NCBI GenBank assembly: GCA_963978545.1
Contig: OZ021732.1
Location: 44,712,059-44,776,058, forward strand
Length of the DNA stretch: 64,000 nt
Origin: Linyphia triangularis
Lineage: Eukaryota > Arthropoda > Arachnida > Araneae > Linyphiidae
Reading direction: 5' to 3'
A model generated the notes under the pieces. It did not search any database. It was not told the DNA's origin and saw only the letters and a program-made list of their open reading frames with translations. A program made the translations under genes and the position numbers. Positions 22,721 through 36,881 of the stretch are shown one piece after another (positions within the stretch are counted from its first letter, which is position 1; every line of letters begins with the position of its first letter).

Positions 22721-24491
22721 ATGCATTAAAAGGTAAAAATGTATTACAATTCATCTCGGACATGATTTGTCCAATGAGAGATAGTAAAAGATAGGGAAGC
22801 ATGCTTTAGAGATAAAATACCAAATAGATAAATGATTGAATTTCTATCTTTATATTAAAAACCTAAACAATTTATTCACAGTATTAGCTGCTTGATTTAT
22901 ATGATTTCAGTCTAGTAAACTTAGCAAACGGGCCCATTAGTAGTTTGATAGGTGGTACAATATAATAAACAAACCCCTAGTGATACAATAATGTTAACTA
23001 ATTTGCCCCTGCTGAAAACGAAAACTGTTTCAACAACTGTTTCCAACACACGTTTTCTTTTAAAAAAACTAAATAAAAAAAAAACTTGTAGCGTTTCTCT
23101 CTAAATAACGTAAATACAGTTTTAGATTAAAATGAAAAACGTCCGAAAATTGACTGCATACACTGTTTTCCTCTAACAGCCTTTCATTCTTGACCGCTAT
23201 CTAATGGTAATTGTCTGGTTACGTGAATGCTATTTATTTTTTTATTTTACCCATTTTATATCTACCATATAATTACATATTCAAACGCAAATCTTTACTA
23301 TACCATTTACAATATATTTATACAATTGAATAGCCGACACTTAAAACTAACTAAACCCGGTGTTAAAAGATTAAGTGGGAAATGTCCAAAATTATATAAA
23401 TATGTATTTAATATCATGATTTAGACACAATATTTTTCTCTGTTCGAGTTTTTAGATACTAGAGACACTAGACCCTGCAATTTCTTGTATAGTATTTTTT
23501 TTTATTAGGTAACGTTTTTCACTTAGATTATAGTGCCTTTTTTAGACTAATTTGGATTATAAAAGCTAAAAAATTGATTTTTTTTAAAGAAAATAATCAT
23601 AATTTCATTTTCGGAAATAAGACTTTTTGTTTGCTTTGAAAATTGTTCGCAAATTTATTGTGGCAGAGTTACTTTCATGTTGTATTTCTCATGAATTGTT
23701 GTAAAACAAAGTTGCTGTTGAGGCTTTCAAAAAAAAATAAAAAAAATTACCAACTGTGTCCTATTGCACTTGCATCTCTTATACCTGATTTTTTTCAAAA
23801 ATGTATTACACCTGCTTTTGAATGTTTATAATGGATCTGTAAAACTTGATATATTTCTCACAGACAGACAAGGAGGAAATACTATATTGGACAAACGTTT
23901 CTTCCTTCAGGCTGCGGAACTCTGAAGAAAAAAGTAATAAATCGTGACCGACATCGTTGTAATAGCTTACTTTATTGCAACATCTGCCTTTGTTGCAGAT
24001 GGCTCTTAGATTTGAAAGGCAAGTTAAAAAAAATGCCCATCCTTCGAAACTGTTCTTAATTGTAGATTAGGAAGACTATTCAGGTGCGGAGAAATTGTAG
24101 GTTTTTCAAGGACGTTTATTTGTATCTTCGTTTCTAGAAACGTGTTATGATTTTAATCTCGCAGTAAATGAGGGGCCTAAATTATCTAATTCGTTGATAA
24201 GAATTTAAAATTAACATTTAAAAACACACTTAGGTTCTTTTTTTTATTGAAAATTGAAAGGCGTTATTTAATTTTTTTTTTTTTAAATGACCTTCAAGTT
24301 TGTCTTCAAAATTGATGAGCGTTAGAAGGATTGATTTTTTTTTTTAACGTTTGGAAAATTTTCTTAATAATTTCGGTATTAAATGTTATAGAAAATATCG
24401 AGGCATAGTTTCCTTGATTCAAGTAAAAGGAATGAAATCTTAAAGTCTGTCGTCAAAAATTGAGAGAAACTAGGAACTTAATTTTTTAATT
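22721..24491. other. AT-rich intergenic sequence, nothing recognised
   Basis: No gene or element is supported. A short CACAGACAGACAAGG stretch at 23861-23875 recalls mobile-element tails elsewhere in the window but stands alone. Confidence 0.4.
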
Positions 24492-24733
24492 TAATTGAGG
24501 ACCTGAGAAACAAAGGAGTTCAAGTGACTTTTCTTAACTTTTAAGAAAATACCTTTTAAAGTTTCTTATTTATATTAATATTCTAGGAAAATTATTTGTT
24601 GTTCAAATACTAACCACTGGAATGAAGATATCACTAATTTTCATAGAATTTAATATAAATAAGAAACTTTAAAGTGTATTTTCTCAAAAGTTAAGAAAAG
24701 TCACTTAGATCCCTTTTCTTCTCTGGCCCTTAA
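24492..24733. mobile_element. Foldback MITE with about 110-bp arms
   Basis: The block AAGTGACTTTTCTTAACTTT (from about 24520), continuing through TTTAAAGTTTCTTATTTATA, is repeated in reverse complement at about 24640-24710. The outer ends (ATTGAGGACCTGAGAAAC, and reverse complement ATTAAGGGCCAGAGAAG) also match. TTAA lies near both ends, linking it loosely to the family B elements. Confidence 0.8.
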
Positions 24734-27700
24734 TAGCATTGCTTACCAAAAATACTGAAACCAGTGTTGAATAATTTCAATAACACATATTTCTAAATAC
24801 AAACACATGGCACTTAGGTAATAAATACTTAACAACTTAAATCATCCCTACTTGAAGGTGCATTTACATACAATTACATCGTACTTTCAAAACAAACAAT
24901 GTCCATCAAGCGACAAAAATGCAAATTACTTTACCATAGCAAGACAGTACTTAATTAACACCCTTGTAAGCACGTCAGATATAGTTACCATTTTATTAAC
25001 CTTATCACCCACATCTACAAGGTCATAAAATAAATTAAGCCTAATCTCAACCTCTTGAAGTGTCTGCACGTTCCTGTAAGACGAGATTAAAATAATTGTG
25101 TCTACTTAGCCTTCTGTGAGGATATCTTTAACTATTAATTTGAAGATATTGATAAGAGTCACAAATGTTTTTCTTTGACAAACTTTGTTTGCGGAAGTAA
25201 CGCGTCAGGAGCTTGTCATGATATACCGGTATCCATCGTTTATTATGTGGGTGCATGTGGGGGTTGTGGTTTGCTTCTAGAACAAACCCAGGCAGGTCTT
25301 TGGTGAATATTGATGAATGATAAATGCTTCTGAAGTGAACCAGTTTGTAACTTTGTGCGTGATATATTTCGGTAGGCAAACTTTGCTGACCTTTCCGTGT
25401 TGATAATATTCGTCATTTTTTATTTATTTGAGATGAATGGTTTTTAAGCGTGTTTTTTTGGTTTCGACTTTGTTTTCCTCTAAATGTGCTTATTTTGGGA
25501 TTATAATGTTTCTTTAAGTGACACTGTATGTAATACTCAAGTAGTTTCAATTTTATTTCCGTTTATTTTAAGTATTTTTTGTTTAGTTTAAGGTCAGTTA
25601 AATTTATAATCAGTCATTTCATTCCAATTGATTGTATTTTAGTTTTTAATTTTATTTTATAGTGTATAGTCAATAATTAATAAATACTTTTCTATTTAGT
25701 TACTTTCCGAGAAAACAGCAGAATCTAAAATGATATTTATGCCATAAAACAAATACACAATTTTGTAAAAATGACTCGCCTCTTAGGTTAAGGTTTTAGG
25801 CAATCATTTTATAATGCAAAATGGCGAAATTCCCATGTATATGAACATTATACAAACAATTATTTTAAGTACCTGATAGCCTCACACCTTCTAATTAAAA
25901 TTATTCTTTAAACTGATATATTTGTTATACAACAGCTGATTCTCGTATAGCAGCTGACTGTGAAGTAGCCAAGCGTTAACAATCATTATCTGCAGAACAT
26001 AAAATCAATCAATCGATTGATATGAAATCTATCAAAATTAACTTAACAAAGAATATTCACGAACGTCAAAGTTTTTGTTAGTGAGGGAAATGCAACTATT
26101 CACTTGTCGCATGTTAAAGCAAACTTTCTTTAGAACACATTCATATGTTGACACTTTAGCTTGTATCATATCTTAATAGAGAAGCTTATACAAAAATCTC
26201 TTTAAATCCACTTGATGTCAATATTCCCAGAAAAAAACTTCAAAATAATGTGACATGTCATATGAAAGGTGCTTTTAAAATAAGTTCAAATATAAAAATT
26301 AAACTGGAAGTTATGAACTAAAGTACCGGAAACGATTAGCGGCATAAAAACTATAAATCATCAGGCCTGAGCTATAAAGGCCACATGGTGTCATGTATGA
26401 GTTTGGTCTCGATAATATTTTAAAGATTACAAACAATTCAGCCACGTGAATGAAATTTTGACCAGAAAAGTATTTCTATAGTAACTATAAAAGGAATTCA
26501 GATCGATCTTAAAAGCATGTAGCTGTTTCAGTTGTTAAACTTTAAAGTCACTAATTTAAAGACATATTTAAAAAAGGTATATATAGACAGGGAGACTTTC
26601 AGATGTGTTGTCAATGTTCACAGGCTATTTCAGTCGTCAAATTACACATGCTAGTAATTTGATCTTGATGTACCTCAATAGAAATGCATGTAGAAGCGGC
26701 TTTTTAGTGACACATACAGTAAAAAATCAGTATTCAAAAATGTTGATATTTTTTATTGTTGTATGTCATCACCTGGTTCTGCTAAATTGGTTTTTCTAGT
26801 AGACAGAATGGTCTTTGAAATAATAGAAACTTTCCAGCTTTTTCCGGGATTATTTTTTTTAAATAAATATACTCACATTTGTTTTAATAATTATACTCAC
26901 AAATATGCAAAACTAAACATTTAAAAATTATGGCTGACTAATTTACATAAGAAAATTCTTATTATAATAATCAATATATATGAATAACGTTTACTTTACT
27001 AAAAAGTAAATATTGGTTTCGGCGAGTCTCTACTGGATTTGTTTAATTTCTCAACATTAAAACAATTTTTTTCGCTAAAAATGAACTCAAAAGAAAAACG
27101 AATAAGCATGATTTCACTCATAACTGCGACGTTGCCAAATAAGAATTCTGTTGACGTTTGTATTGCCACATTTGGAAAATGAGGTTGTCAGGTGATTCCT
27201 TGGCTTCGCCTTATAAAATTATTCACGTAGTTATTCAACTAATATAACTATATTTGATTGAGATGTGAAAATCAGAGTTCAGCTGTTTTGAGAAGAATTA
27301 GGACGTTATTCAATCCCTTAATCTGCTTAGCTGCCTTTTGATGTCCCGAACACTTTGTGTGGCATTTTGGAAGCATACGCATCCAACAATCATTAACATC
27401 ATCACAAAAAACACAAACAAACAGTATCTTCGCTCAAAAAATAAAGCAAAGAAAAAATAAACATGAATCGATGAAATTGATATTCTCGCCATCAAGAATA
27501 CAGAAATGATGGCAAAAAGATAAAAACTGATGATAGCAAAAATTTGTAAAAAAGTATGTAATCCTGAACAGGTTTATTAGAAAATCAAAATAGAAATAGT
27601 AAACATAAAAATTCAAAATAACATATCTCTCACGTGATTCCTAAATCACGCAGTTCAAATGACCACGTGACAGCCCGAGGGTATCCTTTTTTCGTATGTC

Positions 27701-28251
27701 CGAGTTGTTCCTAACTTCACCTTGTTGTTGAAATCGCCCACGGATAACGTTTACGTTCTTCCTCCAGTGTCGACTGAAAAAAATCTCTCTTGCGGCCTAT
27801 TTTTATTCTTGTAAGACTTCGTTTTTTAACGTGGTCGCCAGGAGTTGATTTTTAATGCTGAAGTTATCGTCTAGATCTGCTTTTTTGGTGTGTGTAGGTT
27901 CGAAACAGTTTAACTCTAAAATTATTGTATTGTAATTTAATAATTAAATGTCTGTTTTGAAATTAAATAGTGTTATTGAAGCCCTGATGTACAACTCTTC
28001 CGATTTCCAATAAAATATTTAGTTGGAGTTTATTTCTGATGTCATCTTTCATTCTTTGAAGATGTTATGATATATTTAAATATAAAATCATGGTTATGGT
28101 TATGTTCACCAGATAGTTTGATAATTTAAATCCTAAAAGTTTCTGACATTCAAGCCAATTCTTTACCTACTGTTCAACCAGTTGGCTATTTTTTCATTTG
28201 AAACATAAATTGGATTGTCGAAAATTTTAAGATTACATAATTTTTCTGCAA
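24734..28251. other. AT-rich intergenic sequence, few weak frames
   Basis: A minus-strand frame at 25128-25379 contains DLPGFVLEANHNPHMHPHN and is mildly protein-like, but it has no recognised domain and no clear splice sites. The rest holds nothing I can name. Confidence 0.35.
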
Positions 28252-28254
28252 TTA

Positions 28255-29012
28255 AGGGGAGACAAGAATCCTGGATAACCAAATCAGTCTTTTTTTCATT
28301 CAACTTCAAAGTGCTCTAAATAATTTAAAATGCAATATTTTGAATTTATTTTTAACGTAGTAAGTAATAACATATTTGTTATGATCATTACTCTGATAAT
28401 TTTATTTTATTTTGTATGTATTTTATGTAATAAGCCTATATTTGAAAATTAGAATTTAAAAATTATTATGTGACAATCTTTGGTTTGGTACACTTTCCAG
28501 AATAATATACAATAAATTTACATAAACTTTTTTCCAAATGCAAATCGACTCACTATTTCAAACTGCTAACCTTTTTTTTTTTCTTTCTAATATACCTTTA
28601 AAATTATTTTTAAAAATATATTTATATATTTTGTGTATATAAACATTGTTATTCAATATTTATTTTCTTCTAATTTAAGAAATATTTTAGCATAACAGTA
28701 TAGATCCTGTTTGTTTTCAATATCATGGAAAAATTAGATTAAAATACTCAATAGAATTTGATAAAAGTGTACCCCTAACCAAAAGTTGCCATATAATAAT
28801 TTTTAAATTCTACGTCTCAAATATAGGCTTATATATTACATAAAGTATATATAAAATAAAATAAAAATTGGAAGTCTAATATTCATAACAAATATGATAT
28901 TATTGACTGTGTCAATAGTTAATGAAAAATATTGCATTTTAAATAATTTGGTGTACTTTTTAAGTTAATTGAAAATACGACGGATTTTTTTTGTCCAGTG
29001 CTCTTGTCTCCC
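28255..29012. mobile_element. Family B-like terminal-inverted-repeat element, B4
   Basis: The left end follows TTAA (28252-28255) and reads GGGGAGACAAGAATCCTGGA. The right end in reverse complement reads GGGAGACAAGAGCACTGGAC (ending about 29012). The interior is AT-rich and non-coding. The right-hand TTAA is not preserved. Confidence 0.5.
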
Positions 29013-32000
29013 AAAAGTAATACTTCAAAATAAATTAAATTGTTTATCTTTGAATGTCTAAAATTTTTCCTAAGCGGAAATAACTATAATTATTAAATAA
29101 CAGGGCTAAAATAATTCGCAGTTCTTTTAAACATAGTATAAAGGTCAATCCACTTGTTTTTAACTTTATAATTATTGTAGTGTAGACAATCCAATGCAAG
29201 CAACTTTAGCAATAATTCTATACACAACCCAGTTTTTGACAAATCTCATATTATGTGATAGTCAAACAAAAGCTACAATTTGAATTAAATTGCTGCTAAA
29301 AAAGAAGAAAACAAAAACAGGAATGTACCTGGTAATGGAATCTCACAAGAGAAGCAAATAATTCAGAAGACAAGTTGGATATTTCAGAAACAATGGCTTT
29401 CACAATACCATTTGTTTTAAGTTAGAAAACAAATGACAGTCGTTCATTAGTGTAACATATTTTGACCATTATTTCTTGTAGGTCATTTTGTATGTAATTG
29501 TAAAATAGTCATTGGGATAACATTCCTTTCTTATTCATCTTTTATTGAAAATTAAAATAAGGCATTTAAATTTTCACTTTCGAATGTTCTTGATATTATC
29601 TCAAAAAGACCATTTTTCGGCCACACTCCAGTAATAGGTCGTTCCAAATTGAAATTGGAAAACCACGCAATTACTTAATTTAAGAAACACGGAAAGGCAT
29701 CAGGATCAATTGTTCAATAGCTTTTATTTTATATAAATCTTTGACAACCTTAGTGTTTTGATTATTGAGTAAGACCTATAATTCATTCATTAAGTGATAT
29801 AATCCTGCGTTTTTTTATACATATTAGATGAATAGCGTGTCATTAAATTTAATAATTTTGAAAATAACCAAATTTATAGAAGATTCAGTTAATCTTGTTT
29901 CATTTTTGAAAAGAATTTCAATTTTTTTTTTTTTTAAAACTTTTTTGTGATTTATTAAGATTATTCCTTGAGACGGAAAAAGTTATCATTTTAATGAATT
30001 TATCTGTTTATCCATGAGTTATTGGGGATTTGTCAAGATTATTTAAGTAATACACTTCCTTGATTATCTAAAAAGAACAAGTATTTTAATTTACAAAATT
30101 AATGTGGAATTAACTTTTATTTCCATGTGTAATTTATTGAGTTGATTCATGACGTTATTTAAAGTATGGTTTCATCATTAGTCAAATTTTTCGACCTATC
30201 ACAATGCAAATGTATTTTCGGTTTGTTAAACTGGTTTCTCTTGTTAAACTTTTTTACAGATAAAGGTAAGTTTTATTTTCCGCTGCTACATTACCGAAGA
30301 ATTTGCGTTATTACCAACTTTTGTGACGCAAACGGTTAGTAAAAATATACACCTTATTGACTCCATTTTGCCATTTAGGCCTAGGCAAGCTTAGATGAAA
30401 TTCCACTACAACTTCACAATCCTCATCATAAGAATCACGCAAACACCACACATAGCGTTCTGAATGGTAAAAGTTGTAAATCACCGTGACCGGATCTCTC
30501 ATTCATCCTTAAAGTGATTAGTAACGCCAGTAGAAGTGAAAGATACCGCTAAAGAATGATTTGGATCGACACCGGTTTTTGTTTGAAGATAACAAGGCGA
30601 TTGGATTTATTAGCGTTTTACGGAACCACCTTTTTTTACTGATACCTTGCTTTGTGTCATTAAATTGTAACCTCAGGCAATTAAGTGTAATTAGTAAAGT
30701 CGGAGAATAATTTCGTATCGTCAGGTGTGTGTGGTTTTTCTGAATCTTTCTTTTAAGTACAAATGACGGTAGTGTGCCCAGTTGATGCAATGTAAATTTT
30801 ATTTAATTTTTTCGTTTAAAGTACTTGATATAAAAAAATGGTCTATATGAAAGATAATGAAACAAAAGAAAATAAACTACAAGAGAGATAAGCAAAATAA
30901 AGACTAGAAAATAAGGTGGATAAACAAGATAGAGAGATTGTTTTAAAATGAAATTTATTTAATATTGTTTTTTGTAAGATGCGTGTGTTGTATCTAAAAG
31001 TCAAGATACAAGTTATAAAGGTTTGATTTAAAAAAAAAATTGTGTGCATTTAATTCCGCTTCAAGTTACGATGTATGTGTGTAATAAAATACATTTTCCC
31101 CTGACATTTCATAAAAAACTATTACAACAAAATAAAAAACGAAAAAAATAATAAAAAAAATAAAAAATAACACACCTTATAAGCCGTCGCTTACAAAATT
31201 ACAACAATGAATTGACATATATGGTATCACTGACTACATAATGTCTTCTAAAGTCGCAGTGGAGACCATATCATATCTTAAATTTTTTTTTTTAAAAATA
31301 AAAAAATCCTTCATAAAATGTAAAATTTAGGGAAATTTAATTTTCTTTATTGTGAGTTATGATCATGCTCTTGTGTCTGTTTGGTTTAATTAGAGAATAC
31401 ATGTTAACCATATTTTAACTGATACTATTTAAAGAAGTCTTAAGCCTGTATATATCTAACGTTCTTTTAAAAACTTTTCCTGCCCGCAAACTGTAACCGT
31501 GGGGAAACGGTATAAAATTTACAATACTAAAAAGTAATACAAATACAAATAAATAGTTTAAAACTGAAAATTACCGTCGTTTAATTATTAAAATAAAATT
31601 ATAGATATTCAAAACTTTTATTTATAGATTTTTCATGTCTAAAAATTTCAAACACAATTTTTCAAATAAGGTTAAACTTTTAAAGTAAATTCAATATAAT
31701 AGTACAAAGTACCATACTTCCATTCACAAACTGAAATTTGATCCGATATTCAAATATTTCATTTCATATTTTCCCATTATCTAGATAGTATATATACTAA
31801 ATTTTATGAGGATATGTTCAATATAACATGTTCTAAAGGGATATGTTCCATATAACCTAGTATTAATAGCAAATGATTGAACTTTTTAAATTTTTTGTTA
31901 CTACTTCATTTAAAAATATTTAACTGAAATGCATAATAAATGAATACTGATGCTGGTATTGCATGTCATGAATACTCACAGATAACGTATTCTGTTGAAT

Positions 32001-33667
32001 TTTATATATTTCATAATACTTTTCCAACCAAGTTTAAACATTTGTACAATTCTTGTTATAAACATAGATAATTAAAAATAGGGGGAGATATTTTTTTTTT
32101 TTGTATCATACACTTGACTACTGTTGCCTTAACTTTTTTGTTGGAATTAATTTATTTTTACTAGCGAATTTATTTATATTTGCGATTTTTTTTTAAATTT
32201 GATTTTAAATGATTTTGAACTTAGTTTTTGTTTAAAATTGGTAACAGTCTTTTGTTTTAGTTATATTGATAATCACGAATAACCCATAATTTTACTTTTG
32301 TACTTAGTTTATAAATTTCCATCTATAAATATCCTATGAATTATAAAACTTACGTAGCAATTTTTCTCTTCAAAAACATTCGGAAAGTTAGAAAATGAAG
32401 TTAAAGTATTTATAAATTGAGAAAATAAATCTAAGATTTGTTTAAAATTTATAGAATTTTAAATACGATATTAGTATACTTTTTAGGAATTTTTATTTAG
32501 AGGACTTCTCTAATTCCAGAGCAAACAGTTTTTTTAATAAAAATATTGATATCGATATTGAAATTTAATTATACATGATCTGAATATTTATGGTATGACT
32601 ATTATATTATAAATATTATATTAAAATTCACCATTACTTCCGCATTCAATTTATATTAAATAAAAAACATTATTTAAATATCTATAGAATCTATATTTCT
32701 TCGATTATTTTGAACTCAAGTTTCAAAATACATCAACATCCTTTCGAAACCTTTCTCTTGTAAAGCTCTAACTTTAGGAATAGTTTAATAAGCTATTAAA
32801 AATGGCATAGTAGTTGAAAAAACATTGCGAAAAAATTAAGAGGAAGAATATTATCTCCGAATGCACCCATCCATATCCAAACTGTATTAGACGTCATATT
32901 TATTACTATGACTAAATCATCAGATTCTTTATTTACTACTTTTTTTGTTTTTCTACTTTCACACTTTTAAGATTTTCGAACTACATCACTTGTTTTTCGA
33001 TTATTTTATTTAGAAGAATTTTTTTTTTTTGGTACAAGTTAAGATTTTTTTTATGTACATTTCAGTAGAAAATACTCTTAATGGACTTGGTGACCATATC
33101 CAAATCACACATCATTTATTTTTTAAATGCTTGCTAAGAGACAATTATTTACGCGTATGTAATTGTCTAATTAAACACTAAAATTTGAAATAATTTTTAA
33201 TCATATTATTGTTGTTGGTCGTAAGTTTTGGCTGACGATAAAACTCTACTTCAATTTAACTCATGCCATGCTTAGAGTAAAAAAAAAAAAAAAAAAAATA
33301 GAAGTTCTTAAAATTGAAACAGTTTTTAGATCAATTGCAAAAACATTTTGAGTTCAGTTTGTAATTTAAAATAATGATTACAATCAAAATATAACGAATA
33401 TAATGTAATTTAAAAAAAAAAGCTCCAGATTAAAATGAAGTCATTATTTTAGTACACGATAAATGACTTTTAAATTTGTAAATATCACAGAAAAGGTCTA
33501 GCTTTTAAAACTTTGCTTATTTTTCCATTATTTTTTTTAAACCGATCTTTTGAACAGTGTACAATTAATTATCTCATTCATTTAAAATTTTCTAATTTTT
33601 TTGTCATTTTTTGGTGTTTTAAATTAATGAAATTATTATTATTAATTGTCTTACTATATTAAAAATA
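29013..33667. other. Very AT-rich gene-poor stretch
   Basis: Homopolymer A and T runs are frequent. A minus-strand frame at 30311-30502, with DSYDEDCEVVVEFHLSLPRP, is the most protein-like piece but has no clear start or splice sites. No RNA genes or repeat families are recognised. Confidence 0.35.
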
Positions 33668-33875
<208 letters not shown>

Positions 33876-34980
33876 AATTAATTTTGGTGAGAATCCAAAT
33901 TTGAAATTAGTTTGAAACACTTATTTTAATACCAAACAATTTTTCACAAACAAATGTATAATATAATGTAAGAAAGTTTTATTATTGATCCAAATCTCTC
34001 TATTTTTATGTACAAATAACTAATGTAAATAAGATGCTGATATAATAAATATCTAAATTCTGGAAATGCTTTAAAATACAAATTATTGAGTTTTTAATAA
34101 TTCTAGACAAATATATTATTAATTATGCATCAATAAATATATCTAGATTAAACAAACCAAGTGTAAATTATAATTCCACTTTAAAAATAAGTTTAATCCT
34201 AAAAGTTTGGAACAAAACAGCTAGGCTTGTATTTATTAACAGTATGTGAAATTTCTAAATGCAATGTTACGTAACTCAATATCAATTGAATCGGTTATTG
34301 CAAAAAGAGGCTCCACTCGAATTTAAAAATTTTTTTTTTTTTCGTACGGCTAAATTTTATGACAAAATCTTTTGTAATTTTCATAACACTACTTGTTTTA
34401 TTTTTGAAGCAAAATGCTTTATTTCGAGAGTCTTGTTCTGAGTTGGGCTAGTGTTTTGTTCTGTATAATGATCATCAAAATACTCACCTTTTTTTATGTT
34501 TCTTGTCTTTCAGAGCTGAGATCTTTTCTCAATTTTTTATTTTTCGTATAAGAATAAGACAAATTCTGATTATTTTTTTTTCAATCTGATTCTAAAATGA
34601 ATAATTGTTCCTTTCTATATTTAAATTTATATGGGAAAAGACACAAGTTTATGCTATTTTATTACTTGAGCTTAAAAACAAGCAGTTATCTTAAAAATGT
34701 TTCCTTTTCATGTGTGAAACATACTATATACATTAGATTTATCTTTACAAAACTCTTTCCTAAAATCAATTAATAACCCTAAAGTTTCATTTCACCGCCT
34801 CCCTTTGATAAACCGGCGGAAACCAGATTGATTGGTTATTATTTCATCAGGCGATTTCTCTAACTACTAACCTAATTTCTATTTTAATAAATAAAAAATA
34901 AAAAAATTATCAACGAAACAAAAAGATGCCGTTTTTTTAATCGCTTTTCTCGCCAACGTTCTCTTGTTCTTTGTTTCTGG

Positions 34981-35330
34981 CAACATTACACCACTTTCAT
35001 CATCCGGTCGTTACATCATAAGGTGTATCGTTTGCTTCTATTTTTTTTCCCTTCTTTTTTTCTAATATCGTTTTTCTACTTCCTATTGGCCGGAACTGAG
35101 GGTAGTGAAAGGAGGGCGGAGAACGATTGCGCATGCGCATAGGTGTTGAACGACTTTCACTTCGCGGCAATTTCTTAGATCACTTTTATTGGATTGGGAA
35201 AAGTGAAAGTTTGCTTCCGTTTTCTGACAGCGACGGTCGCAGCGGAACTGGAATTCTCCGACATGACGGACTTCTGAAAAAATATTCTTTTTCGAACATT
35301 TTAGTTTTGAAGTGCCCCTATATTTTTCGA
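34981..35330 (+). promoter_or_regulatory. Promoter-like island upstream of the 35359 exon
   Basis: Base composition rises sharply from the AT-rich surroundings. Within it are an inverted CCAAT box (ATTGG, 35085-35089), an ETS-like CCGGAA (35090-35095), a GC-box-like GGGCGG (35114-35119), and a perfect NRF-1 palindrome TGCGCATGCGCA (35128-35139). These are typical of TATA-less promoters of broadly expressed genes. Transcription probably starts between about 35140 and 35330, which is inferred. Confidence 0.55.
35128..35139. promoter_or_regulatory. NRF-1 binding motif
   Basis: TGCGCATGCGCA fits the YGCGCAYGCGCR consensus for NRF-1 (insect homologue erect wing) exactly and is self-complementary. 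It sits about 220 bp upstream of the coding start. Confidence 0.6.
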
Positions 35331-35334
35331 CACA

Positions 35335-35369
35335 TGGTGGAATTTTTATGTTTTGGAAATGGCGATTGA
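35335..35369 (+). other. Upstream ORF overlapping the main start
   Basis: An ATG at 35335 opens a short frame ending with TGA at 35367-35369, which overlaps the main ATG at 35359 in another frame. A second out-of-frame ATG lies at 35348. If transcription starts upstream of these, they could dampen translation of the main product. Confidence 0.35.
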
Positions 35370-35608
35370 GGCTTCTTTTTATGCTGTGCCACTGAGTACT
35401 CTAGTGACAGATTATTCGTACAGGGGTCTTTGGTGGGCAGCTTTTATTTTTGGAATTGCTTTTGCTGTGACTTTTGCTTACCTGAAGTTCAAGAATTCGA
35501 CTGCGACGTCGCTTTGGGATGCTCCCGGAACAAAAGCGTCGCCAATTTTTGTTTCTTTGGCCATAGTTAAGTCTGTGTGCATGAACAAATTAGCTCATCA
35601 TAATGTTG
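35359..35608 (+). CDS. First coding exon of an unrecognised membrane protein
   Basis: The ATG has a favourable context (GAAATGG). The exon encodes 83 residues plus one base before a consensus donor, GTAAGTACA, at 35609. The N-terminal 22 residues are polar to mixed. A single hydrophobic helix follows (LWWAAFIFGIAFAVTFAYL, about residues 24-42), then a basic and polar region (KFKNSTATSLWDAPGTK) and a milder hydrophobic patch (SPIFVSLAIVKSV). This fits an N-terminal signal anchor or first transmembrane helix, for example of an endomembrane enzyme. I do not recognise the family. Later exons must begin with two bases completing a Gly-type codon (GNN); none was identified in the window. GC content and codon choice are clearly more gene-like than the flanks. 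Confidence 0.65.
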
Positions 35609-36721
35609 GTAAGTACATCTTACTGAAATTCAATTTTTTTTTATTTCGTGTAGAGTTTCATAAGTGTTTTAAATTTTAAAGTATTATTTTCTCGAATATA
35701 ATTGTCCGATTAGAGTTTTTGTAATTTCGTATATTTAATTGTGGAAAAATGTGTTTTTTAGGATTTATTATTGGGGAGTTTTCGATGTGTAAAACATGCA
35801 ATCTTTAGAATTTCTGCAGAATAGTTAATATAATTATACATTTTGTACTGTTCAGTATTTAATTAGTTTTTATGTCAATTAAGCATTTTTGACAGAATAA
35901 TGTAAATGTTGTGGTTGAATAATTTCACATAAAAGACAAAAACACATTTTTTCCCCCTTTCATTTAGTAAGTTTTTTTATTATTATTTATTTATTAATTT
36001 TAAACACACCGTTCGCAATTAGAGAAAAAGTTTTCGAGTTTAACTTAGTCACCAAACCCGTGTTTCATGAAATTCGTTTCAAATATATCTTTTTAATCAA
36101 TTTATAGCCTTCCAACTATACAGATTCTCAAATTCACTTTTACAATTGCTATGTAAACAATTTTGGTAGCTAATAGATAATTTATACAACTCTTTTTTTA
36201 AATCAGTTTCCTTCTCCTTGTATCAGTTTGTGGACAAATCATTGTAAACCTGAGTAACTCAGCTTCAAGAACAAAAAAGCTTGACAGCGCATTGTAATTT
36301 TCATTCGTTGATTTTAATCACAGTTTCAATTCTAAATCTCATTTGATATATTTTAGCTCACAAATCCTATTCTTTTTGTAGAAATTTTTTTGATTGTTAA
36401 AACGTTTTTTTCTTCAGGATAAAGTTAAAATATTAAATGGATTTTTTTGCATAACATCAGTTTTTTTGGATATAAGACTCAATTATCCATGATTATTAGA
36501 AATTAGCATTCATTTGATTTTACATTCAGCTACAAGTAAGGATATCAAAAACAATTCGTTCAAATTGTTAAGTAATAAAAATAAAAATATAGTAATAGGA
36601 AATAGAAAAACTTATCTGTTTTAGAAATTATAGGGGTTTGAAAAACTGCCCGAAAAAATTAAATTTTTTTTAAGTTAAAAAATTTAAAAGTATTGAAAGG
36701 AAATATTTAACACTAGAAAAA
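35609..36721 (+). other. Start of a long intron after the 35359 exon
   Basis: AT-rich sequence follows the donor, with no exon I can support. The intron probably extends through the repeats at 36.7-38.2 kb and possibly beyond the window. Confidence 0.4.
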
Positions 36722-36822
36722 TGCAAGGCGCCTAAACCACCCATTGAAAAATAAGGAATGCTACAAACACTTTAATTTAATCGACACAAAATATTTATTA
36801 AAAATTTATTTTTCTTTTAAAA

Positions 36823-36881
<59 letters not shown>

